Shown one piece after another: positions 48,010 to 60,290 of a stretch of DNA of 64,000 bases. Numbering within the stretch: position 1 is the stretch's first letter; every line of letters starts with the position of its first letter. Made by a program: the position numbers and the translations under genes. Under the pieces are notes generated by a model. That model did no database searches. It saw nothing but the letters and a program-made list of their open reading frames with translations, and was not told the DNA's origin. The DNA comes from Dreissena polymorpha (lineage: Eukaryota > Mollusca > Bivalvia > Myida > Dreissenidae), in assembly GCF_020536995.1 (NCBI RefSeq), contig NC_068362.1, positions 99,534,187-99,598,186 on the forward strand, in the 5' to 3' direction.

Positions 48010-48850
48010 CGTCACTTTTATGACTTCATAGGCTCGTGATAACTTGGTCACGTCCGGATACTTCGGGGGCCTTTACAGAGCATCGTTAATTGACGTCGTT
48101 CGAACGAGCGCTTGATCAAATCAAAACTGAAAGCACGTCAGCTGAGACTTGTTGTGGTGACGTCATTATAATATACGCAAAACCTGCTTTTATCAAAAAA
48201 TTATTCATGCGTATATACATGATTGCATCTACATATCAAAATTGTGCTGGTTATAAATTGTTAATCCTTGTTCAATGATAGTGTTATATTTATGCCTGTT
48301 ATGCCATGTAAATTAAATGATTTTGTTAGGTATATTAGGTAGTATATATCCATGTTACTAGATGCTAATTTTATTTTACTGCTTGTGAAAAAGTAATATA
48401 TATTTTATACATTTTTATTCTATATTTTCTGAGCTGTGTAGTATTAATTATGTTTAAAATAAGTTTTATGAATTTTTGACATTATGAAATCAAATTATGT
48501 TTTATGTAACAGACGGAGTACATCTTTAAGATGGCGATTCATGTTTTATATACATGCGTGTATTTATAGCTTTAAACAAAATTTCATATCATTCGCGTGT
48601 ATTTGATTTTTTTTAATACGGTTTTGTGATAATTATGGAGCGAGAGATAAGCAAATAACGAATAAGGGCGCGTTTTGTATTTGAACATTCCATTAACAAA
48701 TGTACATCCAGGACGGTGAGTGCGTTTCTTATATTTGGTACATATAGTTTACGAGTTTAATAAAGTACAAAAACTTTGGATTTGTAGAACATATTATAGA
48801 ACACTCGTTGGTTGTGACTGGAATAAAGCAAATGGTTGTGATTATATATT
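48010..48850 (+). other. Probable 3' UTR with polyadenylation signals, copy 1
   Basis: AT-rich sequence follows the stop codon. AATAAA hexamers at 48759-48764 and 48822-48827 are the best poly(A) signals; both are conserved in copy 2. No open frame of interest is present. The UTR end is inferred. Confidence 0.45.
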
Positions 48851-49614
48851 ACCAAAATCGTATCACATTTTCTTACATGTATTTACTGTTATAGTGCAAG
48901 TTGCTGTAAATTAACATATTCATGCCGCATATGCAATTTAACATCATACTGTTTTATATTAATGAGACCAAATTCATGCTTCGCCAAAGCAAAGTTTATG
49001 TTTGTTTTATTTGGGTTGAATTGTTTTATTTGGGTTGAATGATTTTAAAAAGCATAATGTTCTTCAACGGACCTGATTAATATTCAATTTATCATCTTTT
49101 TGTTTAAAAACTGATAATTATATTGGTTGATGACTTTTATTATTAAAGACGATTGTGAGTGTGCATTCCCTTTTTTAAAATAGTCGGTTTTGTACTTTGA
49201 AAAACAAGTAAATTGTTCAAACACTTAAAACAAAAACAGAATAATGAGTATCGTGCTAACCAAAAATCTAATCTTACGTCCAAGCATTTCGATAATCTGA
49301 AAAGATCAATGATCGAGTTATGTGCTGATATTCGTGAATATATGTCAACTAATGAAGTGTTTAAGAATATAGCATAATTGTGGCCTTCTACATTCTATAT
49401 ATTTTTGTTCTTCGTTATGCAATGTGTGTATGCTTAAATCCAACATATTGGAATTTGATAGTTTGTTGTCATACTTTAATTTTTAAGACAATCTAGGATT
49501 GTTTGTAAAACCAGATTCGCTAGTACCTTGGCATAATTCTTTGTTTTTTTTCATTAATAAGCCAACAGTTATTACCGAGAATTGCTAAATAAAGGTATTC
49601 CGGTGAGCTCTAAA

Positions 49615-49864
49615 GAGTCATGTTCTGAGAAAACTGGACATAATGCATGTGCGTAAAGTGTCGTCGCAGACAAGCATGTGCAGTCTGGAACTACACTTTC
49701 CGCCTAAATTTGATTTTTAACTAAGAAGTGACTTCATTTAAATGACAAATTTTATTAAAGCGGAATGTGTCGCCCTTGCTTAGCCTGTATGGACTGCACA
49801 GGCTAATCTGGGACGACACTTTACGCACATGCATTATGCCCAGTTATCTCAGAACGCGACTCAA
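49615..49864. mobile_element. MITE family A downstream of cassette 1
   Basis: GAGTCATGTTCTGAGAAAAC to CTCAGAACGCGACTC. The right hairpin is good, the left one shortened. Confidence 0.85.
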
Positions 49865-50996
49865 ATGTATTTCTCCGATGCAGTTTAATTGTAACGGTCA
49901 AGTGTCACACTTTGCGGTTGAGTTCAAATTATCCCTGAACGACAGAATTAACAGAAATGTATTTTTGTTTGAAAAATATAATGATTTTGATATTATGCGC
50001 TTGCCTGTAAAATAACGTTGATTTGTCTATCCGCGATTTATTTTTTCTCTCGACATGAAAACCAACAAATATTCGTGAAATCTGCAACGTGAATATATAT
50101 TGAAAAACACAAACACACAATCCATTTTATAGTCAGTTTCAGAAAAAAAATCGAACTTGATCAAAGCTTCCAGATTAATTAAAATCTGGAAAGAAAAGCC
50201 AAGCACATTATGCAAAGTGAATATATTGCTAAAAATCATTTTTTCTCACTTATATCCTTATATTCATGTTATTTTTCAAATATTTTGTCTTTTGTTGTTG
50301 TTAACAACCGTGTGCTCATGTTTTGTCTTAGAAAGTATTATTATTTGCATTTTTATTATTTTTATCAGTGTTTTGGCATTGAACTTGGGTGTGCCTTACC
50401 CATAATGTTTCCACAATTTGTTTTGCTTTTTATTTGTGTTTGTGTTTTGTTTCCAAATTATTAGATCTTTTCATGTTTCTATCAGTTTTGATTGCTAACT
50501 ATTTTAAAACACGTACAAACAAATTACTCTTTGATAAACGTTTTAATTAAAATTAAATCATATCGTTGAAACTTATACGACCAACTATGTGTCACTCTTA
50601 TACATACTTCCGCATTATTTTCATGGAAATTCTTTCAAATTTTGATTATTAACAACGAATATCAATGTTATTGCTTTTTAAACTTGTAATGAATTTGTGT
50701 TCACTATCCATTTTTAGATACAAATAAATCATATAAGTGAAATATAAAGGTGTTCTTCGTTGATTCCTTAATCTAACTACGGATACATTTAGATTGTACA
50801 TGTTACATAACCCTAAATCATTGTGTATCCCTCCGTGGTCGAAAGTAGTGCCTTTTTCTAAAGAGTTCCTTTTCTCTTCTTGAATTAAAGCCATTTAACA
50901 ATGTGAGGCACGTCTTTTGTGGTTATTTGTAATATCCTGTATGTGTCTTTGGTACTTTGATGCATTGGATTGGAAGCTTACTTCAAAGGTGAGCTT

Positions 50997-51018
50997 GGGG
51001 GGGGGGGGGGGGGGGGGG
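50997..51018 (+). repeat. 22-base poly-G run
   Basis: An uninterrupted G tract in otherwise AT-rich DNA, about 390 bases before the junction of the two duplication units. Length may be a sequencing estimate. Confidence 0.9.
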
Positions 51019-51725
51019 TTAGTGTGTGGAGCTTTTGTCGAAATTAGGCTGCCGAAACACGTTTTCTACGTTGATGCGTCGGAAAAGCAAGAAAAATGCG
51101 TTGAAAGTTGTATGTTTATAATGAGACCCTATGGGAATCGGAATTAGTGTAATTTAATCTTAAGGGATGTATGGACGTCCTAAACGTGACATTATTTCGA
51201 ATACTACACATGATTGAATCTCTTGAAAAATGGAGCTAAATGCAGGTATGTACATGCATGTTTTAATAAAATGCGGACTGTTAAAACACAACTACGAATA
51301 CTGTTAAAGGGACCGTCAACCGCGATTGCCGATTTTTTTAATATAAAATACCGTATTTTTTACAATTATTAGTTTATATTGATTAAAAAATCACAACTGG
51401 TACATGATATTAAACGAGATTAGGAGATACGTATTTATTTAAAACACCTAGTTTCGTGTTACAGTTAGCCCGATCCTGTTTTATGGGCCTTCGAACGCAT
51501 GCGAACAATAGTTTGCCAAAATGATTCCCATTGTTTTTTTTTATCAAAATGTATTTCATTCTATAAAAGAACGTACGAAATTGCATTAATATAGTCCATT
51601 AAAGTATCATATTTTCCGAGAATGATATCCGTCAAAGAGGGTCAGGAAACGGTCATTTGATCGTATACGTTCAAACACATCAAGAATTATAACTGTATTA
51701 ACAGTATGTCACCCCAGCCACCACT

Positions 51726-52205
51726 AATAATAATAATAATAATAAAAGCTTTATTTACAGAAGGTTACACATAAAGACAATGACACATTATACATATTAT
51801 GCAAATGAATCAATACTCTTTTACAATGTGGCCTTCTTAAAATATCATAAACAAATAGGTCTATAATAAGTATAACGTTTAAACAATATTTTCTTACACC
51901 CATACAGAACACACATAGATAGACACACATGAAATATTATTGATTATAATAATAATAATAATAAAAGCTTTATTAACAGAAGATTACACATAATAAAAGC
52001 TTTATTAACAGAAGATTACCCATAAAGACAATGACGCATTATAAATATTATGCAGATGAATCAATACTTTTTACAATGTGGCCTTCTTACACTAACATAC
52101 ACAAATAGGTCTATAACAAGTAAAACATTTAAACAATATTTTCTTACACCAATACATAACACACATTTTGCCTTTTAGACAGACACACATGAAATATCAT
52201 TGATT
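51726..52205 (-). repeat. Two tandem copies of the LINE 3' end
   Basis: 51726-51943 and about 51944-52205 both start with (AAT)n and AAAAGCTTTATT and carry the same 3' UTR at roughly 90 per cent identity. The second copy has a further 32-base internal repeat (51960-52020). Only the second is attached to coding sequence. Confidence 0.75.
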
Positions 52206-53430
52206 AGAAAAAAAGACAACAACAACATATGACATATTATTGATAAGAAAATAGATGTGCTTTATATTGCCTTTTAAAAGCAGAGATAGAGCATGCCATT
52301 CTTATTCCAATCGGTATACTGTTCCAAATATCCATGCTATGGTATGAAAAAGCTCGTTTCTTATAACCTGTATTTGCTTTGGTATTAACAATATCGCTAT
52401 GGGTGGCAGATATTAAGTTATATTTTTGATTTTGAGAAAAAGTTATAATATTATTTAAATATTATGGAGTCTGATTGTTGACACATTTATATATCAAGAT
52501 TGCCGTGTGGTATTTACATCTATTATTAAACGAGAGCCAATTAAGCTGTAAAAACAATTCTTTGGATGGTGTTCTATTTGGCTTTTGCAGAATGACTTTC
52601 GCTGCGCGTTTTTGTAAAATATTCACTTTTTTTTAAAATTGGCTTTATTAGCGTTGCCCCAGATCGTACAACAGTAATCGAAACATGTTAGAATATATGA
52701 ATTATGAAATAATTTCTTCATATCAAAAGTGAGATAATTTGATATCTTTTTTAGTAGAGTTATTTTACTGCTTATTTTAGAGCATGTTTTATCAATGTGT
52801 ACTTTCCATTGCAGATGTTTGTCAATATAAAGACCTAAAATGTTATGACTAGTGACATTTTCAATAGCATTATTATCTATTTTTAGATCAAGGTTGATAT
52901 TTTTAATTTTTTGTTTTGATCCAATAAGCATGCATTTTGATTTATTAGGGTTTATCATCATGTTATTGAGGGTGCACCATTTTTGTATGGAATAAATATC
53001 ATTTTGTAAGTTAGTTTGAATTTCTGAAGGATTGGCCCCTGTAGCATGTAGTGTCGAGTCATCAGCATACAAGTCTATGTCTGATTGGTTTAGTAATAAC
53101 CCAATATCATTTATATAAATTAGAAACAAGAGAGGGCCCAAAATAGAACCTTGAGGGACACCACTCTTTATAGTAAGAGGGGTAGAAAAACTAGTTCCTA
53201 GTTTAACGCATTGTTGTCTTTGACTAAGATAAGAATGAAAAAGGGACAAGGTACCATCCGAAAAGTGATGAAGTTTTAGTTTGTATAACAGAATTTCATG
53301 ATCTACTAATTCAAAAGCTTTTTTCATGTCAATAAAAACAGAACCAATACAATTACCGTTATCTACATCTTTGAGCCACTCATCAATAAGTCGAATCAGT
53401 GCTGTTTGGCAAGAATGATTTTAAAATATG
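51726..53430 (-). mobile_element. 5'-truncated CR1/Jockey-type LINE inserted in copy 2
   Basis: The insert is absent from the matching site in copy 1 (around 40775). On the minus strand, 53420-52623 encodes the reverse transcriptase: HSCQTALIRLIDEWL, then KAFELVDHEILLYKL, SGVPQGSILGPLLFLIYIND and DLYADDS, the catalytic YADD. After FKKK a frameshift in an A-run (near 52622) leads into VNILQKRAAKVILQK, an in-frame stop follows near CVNNQTP, and the C-terminal WNSIPIGIR...FKRQYKAHLF region ends near 52230. The endonuclease and ORF1 are missing, so the copy cannot move on its own. The tail is (ATT)n after AATAAAGC. A 4-base CACT at both edges may be a short target duplication. Clade placement within the CR1/L2/Jockey group is from motif memory. 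Confidence 0.85.
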
Positions 53431-55571
53431 CACTCAACCCTACCCCATCCACCCCGACCCCTCAAACAAACTCCGTCATTTTTTATGGATTCTTCTTTCA
53501 TTCTTATGTAGAGAAATTGTTCCACCTTTGTTTATTTGTTTGTTCTCGAAGTGCATCATACCGAAATTCTTTGTCCCTCGGCTATTTTAAACTTCCTGCT
53601 TCGATGTATTTTTATCAAATTTTTGCAGGTCTATACGGGATAACTTGATATATCCCAGTTGACAGGCTCTTATCTTTGAAACAAGATCGATATGAACGCG
53701 TCGATGTCGACCATCTAGACAACAGCTTTTCCTTTCCAAGATGGCTTATCCGGCGTTTGTCGTAGATCTTAATGCCTTTCTAACAAGTCTATCAAACTAG
53801 ACATCGCGTCAATACATATATTTGTAGTTTGTGAGGATCTCTGGGCCAAATTGCCTTATTTTTTAACGTAAATAGATGTTTGAATGTAGTGTGATGCGAT
53901 TCGTATCATAGAATGCTTTCTTCATTTTGTTCCGATTCTTTGTTTGATTGGTTTTACATTTTATTTTTAGGGAGGGTTTGTAAAAATGTTTTTTCATCTG
54001 TTCTGATATATGTATGGCTGTGCTAAAGATACTATGTCTCTATAATGATTATGATTTCTAAAGACGGTTTTTCGCGTGTTTTATTTTTTTTATTTACAAC
54101 ATTTGCATAGCTATAAATTGTTGTTCGAGTATATTTGTATTTATGCGGTTAGTACGTCAGTTTAGAATTTATACATACTATAAGCATTTTATAAATTACG
54201 GGCATATAATACATATGTAATTGATAAAAATACACACAGTAGAATTAATTTTTAAAAAGCACTTGCATATTATTTCTCGACGCACAATGATGCCACGTTA
54301 TATTTTCATCAGCACGGGGTTTAGGTAATAACACATCATGCTAACTGCCCAAAAGCAGATTGTAAGTGCCTATGGTATTCCATATTTGTCATTTTACCCG
54401 AACAGTTTTGTGAACACCCGTTGTGACGTGAAGACATGCGTATATGATCTGATTTCACTGGCCTATTCTATTGCTTGAAAGCAGATCTGACTTGTCCCAC
54501 ACTTACTGTTTGACCGTCATCGGTTCGTTTGCTATGCTTCGTGTTCTTGTTCGGTTACAATATTGTAATGTTAAGATCGGGTACCAGTGGACTTTTAAGT
54601 TACCATAGGGTTTCGTCGACAGCGTTGTATTATGTGTATTCGTATACGGCGTAAATAGCTTAAGCAACCGGATTTTTTTGGTTTATTTGCAACTGTTTTT
54701 ATTACACTTTAAGTCGACAATTACCCTTGCGGAGACAGTTTTATATTTCCACCTTGATTTGACCTTGCCCTTCTTTCGCGACAAAAGAGGTTGAAGTACA
54801 TATTTCTTATATGTGGACTTCCTAACCCCTTCTATCTCATATTACTACCTAGCTTTCGGATATTAATGTCGTGTGAATATAAAAACATGAGGTGCCTTAC
54901 GGAAATTTGCGACATCACATATTTTTGTTGACTTCTTATTTTTTAGGAACACCGTAGGCCTTGGTATAAACACTTCAAAAATCTTTTATTTGGCTTTGTT
55001 CCATGGTATGAATCCGTTTATGTCTATTCACGTTTTCGAAATATGAAATCAAACATGTTCTTTTGATACACTCGCGCGAATGTTGGTCAACTTTCCTTCA
55101 TTCATGTTAATTGTCTCCTCACATTGACAGATTAAACAAATATTTGTCAAATTAAAGATATAAAAACCCGATAAGACGCGTCATTAAATGGTGTCCTTTG
55201 AATCAAAGTTTACCATTTGTTGCTATTTTCAAATCGACATTGTCCATTATAACAAAGTTATGGGACCGGATGACGAAATAAAGTCTTCGATGTCTATGTA
55301 CCATTATATTATGTCAATACGTTATGAGAAGATGTGTTTGCTTTGGACGTTCTTCAGTTAACAAGCGGTGTTGACAAGAACTATACTATTTGCAGTTATA
55401 ATTGTCACGCACATTTATGTGATCTTACACTCTATTTATTTGGCTTTGGAACGAATTCAGCAAATTAAAATACAAGTTTATTTGATACGTAAGGATTTAT
55501 TATGCTGCTTCAAACAGGCAAACCAGAGAATCAGTGTTAAATGTCGGAAGTTCCGAAGTTGCAATTATGAA
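53431..55571. other. Left part of unit 2 after the LINE, no gene seen
   Basis: Counterpart of 40775-42778, with about 107 extra bases at 54556-54667. No exon recognised. Confidence 0.5.
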
Positions 55572-55800
55572 TGAGCCGTGCTTTGTGAAAGGGATTTTAA
55601 TTAGGGCTTTTTAATGCATGTGCGTTAAGTGTCGTCCCAGATTAGCGTGCAGTCCCCACAAGCTAATCAGGGACGACACTTTCCGCCTAAACTGTTGTTG
55701 TTTTTTTGCCAAAAAGAGACTTTCTTTAAACAGAAAATTACATAAAAGCGGACACTTTACGCACATGCATTAAACCCCCTTTTCACAGAGCATTGCTGAA
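55572..55800. mobile_element. MITE family A, unit 2 counterpart of 42779
   Basis: The copy retains the middle segment and the right end (ACTTTACGCACATGCATTAA) that unit 1 has lost, so the loss happened after duplication. Confidence 0.8.
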
Positions 55801-55965
55801 ATCAATTGTAATCTCACGTGTATACTTTATATTTCGGTGAACATTCCGCACAAATCATTGATAGATAAATGTATGTAGACATATAATGAATAGACATTGT
55901 TATAGGAATATAAATCGGAATATCGATATAAGTTCTCTGTACATATGACCAAGTTCCCTGTATAT

Positions 55966-56228
55966 ATGTGTCGCGTTCTGAGAAAACTGGGCATAATGCA
56001 TGTGCGTAAAGTGTCGTCCCAGATCAGGTTGTGCAGTCCGCAAAGTCTAATCAGAGACGACACTGTACGCCTAGACTGGGTTTTTGCTAAGAAGAGACTT
56101 TCTTTAAACAGACACTATCATAAAAGCGGAAAGTGTTGCCTCTGATAAGCCTGTGCGGACTGCACAACCTGATCTGGGACGACACTTTACGCACATCCAT
56201 TAAACCTCCTTTTCACAGACTATGACTC
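55966..56228. mobile_element. MITE family A, unit 2 counterpart of 43049
   Basis: Same insertion as 43049-43316, duplicated with the segment. Confidence 0.85.
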
Positions 56229-56778
56229 AAATCTCATGTGTATACTTTATATTACGGTGAACATTCCGCACACATCATTGATAAATAAATGTATGTAGAC
56301 ATATAATGAATAGACATTGTTATGAAGTATATACATCAGAATATCGATATGAGTTCTCTGTACACGTGACCAAGTTCCCTGTATATATTTTCAAGTTTTT
56401 TCTTCTATCCAAAATCGCTATCAACCAAGTCACATAATAAAAATGTCAGATGACAACGTGACAGTGTATAATATGGCGATAAGCATGGGGCACTCGCCTT
56501 GCCAAGTGGTGTAACGCTTGTTTAAACAAACATCTTGTACATTTATTACAACCGAATCTTCAGATTTATTTGGGATGACAGACGGGATTAGGAAATGTCA
56601 ATAAATCTTCGAACACACTGGTTCAATTCACAGCACTATTATACGGAAATGTTCACACTTTTCGGCGTGTCAATTGTATTTTTTTAACATGCACGATAGA
56701 CATGAATGAACAAGTAGCAGTTAATTTAGTTTATAAAATGCACAATGTTTGGGATTTTTGATTTGCTCTAATTACAGT

Positions 56779-57109
56779 GAACTAAATATGGAAACGTTAT
56801 AATCCCATTTACCACTAGGCAACCCCATCATGTAGATATAATTAAATTCAGCCATGCATTTTGAGCTATTTGTCAGATAGCTTGATAATGACATAGAAGT
56901 TATGAAGGATGCTAATGTACTGGGGCATAGATAAAAGTGCATCCAATATCTGGATGGTTTATTTTTAAGATGTATAAAACAGTAAAATATGTACACATGA
57001 TATTTTTTTCAAACATGTCGATCAATTTCCATTTCAATGTAAAACGTATACATTTTATAAAGAAAAAAAGGAACATTGAAATCATATATTAACCCTTGTC
57101 AGTGAAACC
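56779..57109. other. Segment of about 330 bp present only in copy 2
   Basis: Copy 1 reads straight across the matching site (near 43868). The insert is AT-rich, has no clear inverted ends and no tRNA-like head, and cannot be assigned. Confidence 0.6.
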
Positions 57110-57289
57110 AAAATTCGGACCAACACCATTAGTTGTCGTCTCCGATATTCTACTGTCTAACCCGCATTATAACTCATCGTAATGTTCCCCTCACTTCTCC
57201 GGGTCGGGACCGTGCGCAAGCAAATGATAAAGTTGTATGTATGAAGATATATACACCAACAACAATTGTGATAATTGTGCGTATCTCAA

Positions 57290-58365
57290 CTCCCCTCTTT
57301 TCTCTTTATGTGTTTGTACCCGTATCTCACAGCTGTTCCTCCACGTATGTTTTAATATCTTCATCCTTTTCTCGTCGCCGTTCCCCCTCTCATATCCCAC
57401 CTAGTAGCCCTCTCTATATTGTGCGTCTTACACTCCGTACATTAAGTCTATTTCTCCCCTCTGTCCTGTAGTACCCCCCTGCTTATCCAACCGCTATTTC
57501 CACTTCCCTTATTCTACCGCTTTATACTGTCCGTCTTTAGCCCGATGATTACATCTATGTCCCCACTCTATCCGTTACTTTTCCTCTCTACATCTCAACG
57601 CTTTTCACGCTGTAACGCTATTTATCATCGCAAACCACCGCTATTTACACTCTCAGTATCTCATCGCTATATCAACCCTCAGTATCTCACCGCTATTTAC
57701 ACCCTCAGTATCTCACCGCTATTTCAACTCTCAGTATATCATCGCTATTTCAACTCTCAGTACCTCACTGCTATTTCAACCCTCAGTATCTCACCGCTAT
57801 TTACACCCTCAGTATCTCACCGCTATTTCAACCCTCAGTATCTCACCGCTATTTCAACCCTCAATACCTCACCGCTATTTACACCCTCAGTATCTCACCG
57901 CTATTTCAACCCTCAGTATCTCATCGCTATTTCAGCCCTCTATATCTAACTGCTATTTCCACTGTCCGTATATTCCTCTACCTCTCCCTCCATATCTTAC
58001 CGCTATAATCCCTATCTGAACCTCAGAGCTATTTCCACTGTTCAATCTACATCGCCATTTTCACGTTCCTAACCTCAACGCTATTTCCCTTCATATAATC
58101 TCACCATTATTTCCTCCTACTGTTTCATCTCTGCGCCCCTTTCCATATTTTATCTCTAATTCCCCTCTCCGTATTTCTAAGTTATTTCCTCCTTCCATTC
58201 ATAACCGCTAGTTCCAGTTGCAATACCTCACATATAACTCATTTCTATACCTCTACGAGGTTTCCACTTACCGTGTGTCAACGCTATTGCCCTTCGCCAT
58301 ATCTCACCGATATCTCACCCCCTATCTATTATTTTTCAAGTAACTATCGCATCGCTATTTTCTCC
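57290..58365 (+). repeat. Pyrimidine-rich minisatellite before cassette 2, expanded
   Basis: Counterpart of 44050-44890 with about eleven 26-bp core units (57650-57945) instead of four to five. Confidence 0.85.
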
Positions 58366-58375
58366 TGTATTGCAG

Positions 58376-58520
58376 GATGGAGCTGGTGTGGCACGGTGAG
58401 TTCGACCGCCTGTTCTCGCAGTACTTCCCCCACATGTGGTGCCTCGTACCCACGTTCTACCCCCCGGGGGAGACATGGAGGACGTTCAAGGACAGCGCCA
58501 AGGTCCGGTTCTCATGCCAG
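58376..58520 (+). CDS. Cassette 2, first exon of duplicated 3CxxC domain
   Basis: Same structure as 44901-45045: acceptor TCCTGTATTGCAG, one split-codon base, 48 codons MELVWH to FSCQ, donor GTAAGG. One silent difference from copy 1 (GTT to GTG at Val4). No first exon lies between the end of cassette 1 and here. Use of this exon needs skipping of cassette 1 from exon 1A/1B, an unseen promoter in 48010-58375, or internal initiation at its second-codon ATG. Both splice sites are intact. Confidence 0.72.
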
Positions 58521-58910
58521 GTAAGGTCCCACCTTATGATACCTTAATATGGGGTTAATGAGGTATTTAGTGAAGAGATGGTACTTTGTCGCTTGACAGC
58601 AGCTCCCTCTAGAAGAGGGTCAAAACTGTACTCACCTGACATGCAACTCTCACTTCTGGTTCCCGAACCTTGACCCACCCACACCCTGGTAACCGCTTCA
58701 TCTGGTGGGCGATACGTTGTGGTTTAATCAACGTCTTTGTGGTTTTAGAGACACCCTTTTTTTACCTACTTTGTGTCTTTCTAAAGATCTTGATAATATT
58801 TTATGGCTTCTTTATGAAAGCAGTTTGAAAAAAAAACAGTTACAATTAGTTTGAATACATTTCTTTTAATATCTTATGTCACATACAGTATCACAATGTT
58901 TACAAATTTT

Positions 58911-58932
58911 GGAGAGAGAGAGAGAGAGAGAA
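58911..58932 (+). repeat. GA dinucleotide run in cassette 2 intron
   Basis: GAGAGAGAGAGAGAGAGA; the copy-1 counterpart (45440-45452) is shorter and interrupted. Confidence 0.85.
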
Positions 58933-59267
58933 AGTCACAGGGACGTTACACTACTACATTTGTTAGATCGTGTTGCTGTCGGTGTCTGCGTAATTCACCA
59001 GTTCTACAGCATACTTTCCAATCAATTTGCGCTCTAAAATCATCTTAAGTGGGCGGTTCAAGTGTCGAATCGTACTTGTCGGATGAGTAGTCAAAGCAAG
59101 TCCTCTTTGCAGTCTATGAAAACTTGGAAAGGTGGACTCTACTGTTTTTCTTTACAATAATATAATACAACCGAGTTGAACTAATTCAATGTGGTTTTGT
59201 TAGTTCATTTCAATACGCGTCAATATTGATTGTCGTTCATCTGCAACAAATTTAAATATTCGCCGTG

Positions 59268-59476
59268 CTCTGAGATAATAGGGCTTAATGCATAAGCGTA
59301 AGGTGTCGTCTAAGAATAGCCTATGAAGTCCACACAGGCTTACAAAAGAAGCAACTTTCCGCATAGACTGGATTTTTGCTTCCTTCAAACAAAAATACCA
59401 TCCAAGCGGAAAGTCTCGGATAAGCCTGTGTGGACTGCTTTATTATTTAAACCCCGTTTTCCCAAAACGAGGCTCA
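59268..59476. mobile_element. MITE family A, unit 2 counterpart of 45787
   Basis: Same insertion as in cassette 1, with a 13-base loss in the middle (the AACAGGAGACTTC segment is shortened). Confidence 0.75.
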
Positions 59477-59665
59477 ATAAAAGATGGGCATATGTATTAA
59501 GGCCTATCCAAACGTAACTATGAGCTTTGGAAGTGATTGCAGTTTTTTTTCGGAGCCATTAAACGTTTATCTGATCCCCTACATAGTAGAACATGCAAGA
59601 AGATACAGATGACCTGCACGCTAATAAAAAATAACACACAAACACAGCACCACCACCTCCAATCT

Positions 59666-59867
59666 TTAACCCATTTATGCCAAGTGGACTCTCCCAATCT
59701 TCTAAATTGGATCAATTTATTTCTAAAATTAGGGATGTCTAGTATATTATTTTCTATATTTAGAATATTTCTTACAGAAATTCCTTTAAGCAAACAGCGC
59801 AGAATCATCTGGGTCTACGCTGTTTGCAGAGGCCTTTTTTTCTAGACGCTAGGCATAAATGGGTTAA
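59666..59867 (+). mobile_element. MITE family B, unit 2 counterpart lacking the hairpin
   Basis: Same insertion as 46199-46429 but 29 bases shorter. The central palindrome is cleanly removed (AGAATCATCTGGG). Confidence 0.85.
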
Positions 59868-59890
59868 CGTTGTGCGCCTCTGTGTTTTAG

Positions 59891-60061
59891 GACTGCGGCC
59901 ATGGGTGGACATCCATGAAAGGCCGCGTGATCTTCTGGTTCGAGCTTAACTATGCCACAAACTCCGGCTGCGTGATGTTCAAGCTGTACGGACAACAGTG
60001 CCAGAAGTGCAAGACCGGAAAGTTCGAGCACGCCATGTGGTACCCGGAGGAAGTCGTTAAG
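59891..60061 (+). CDS. Cassette 2, middle exon of duplicated 3CxxC domain
   Basis: 57 codons, DCGHGW to PEEVVK, with intact acceptor (TGTGTTTTAG) and donor (GTAACG). There are two silent differences from cassette 1 (GTA/GTG in the CVMF strand, AAA/AAG in CQKC). All CxxC cysteines are kept. The upstream MITE again ends 23 bases before the acceptor, but here it has lost its central hairpin. Confidence 0.75.
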
Positions 60062-60154
60062 GTAACGGCGCACGCAGTTCAGACGTTAAATATTTTTTAG
60101 TTTAGTGTAAACTTTTTTTATTTTAGCTCAACTTCATCTAACGCTGGAGACGAA

Positions 60155-60290
60155 TTGACACGCTATTGAGTCCATTTCTTGGGTAGAACCAATACTTGGT
60201 TTCCTAGGGGTAATCTAAATACTGCTCCCACAGTGCGAATCAAACTATTGACCTCTCGGTTTTTAGTCGGACAACATATCAAAGTCACCA
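60155..60290 (-). mobile_element. tRNA-derived SINE (family S1), copy-2 counterpart
   Basis: Duplicate of 46715-46850 by segmental duplication, with a few substitutions. It is not an independent insertion. Confidence 0.55.

Larger units (their letters stand above)
40463..51410 (+). repeat. Tandem duplication unit 1 (about 10.95 kb) carrying cassette 1
   Basis: Sequence from about 40463 reappears from about 51411 in the same orientation, and matches continue to the window end (64000 corresponds to 50535). Anchors: 40479/51426, 40764/51712, 44901/58376, 48009/61473. The offset grows from about 10,948 to 12,657 across the LINE and to about 13,465 by the end, because copy 2 carries extra segments. 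Divergence is a few per cent overall. The unit excludes exons 1A and 1B. Confidence 0.9.
48851..51410. other. Downstream of cassette 1, no gene seen
   Basis: AT-rich DNA with a MITE (49615) and the poly-G run. Hydrophobic frames at 50157-50464 recur in copy 2 only because the DNA is duplicated. Confidence 0.5.

Noticed and set aside
47782-48051. Minus-strand 89-codon frame over the last cassette exon (also 61246-61515)
   Set aside because: Shadow of the coding exon; the CxxC cysteines and phase-matched splice sites are on the plus strand.
50157-50464. Hydrophobic 82-84-codon frames that recur at 63622-63870
   Set aside because: Recurrence is explained by the segmental duplication; composition is that of T-rich non-coding DNA and there is no start context or splice support.
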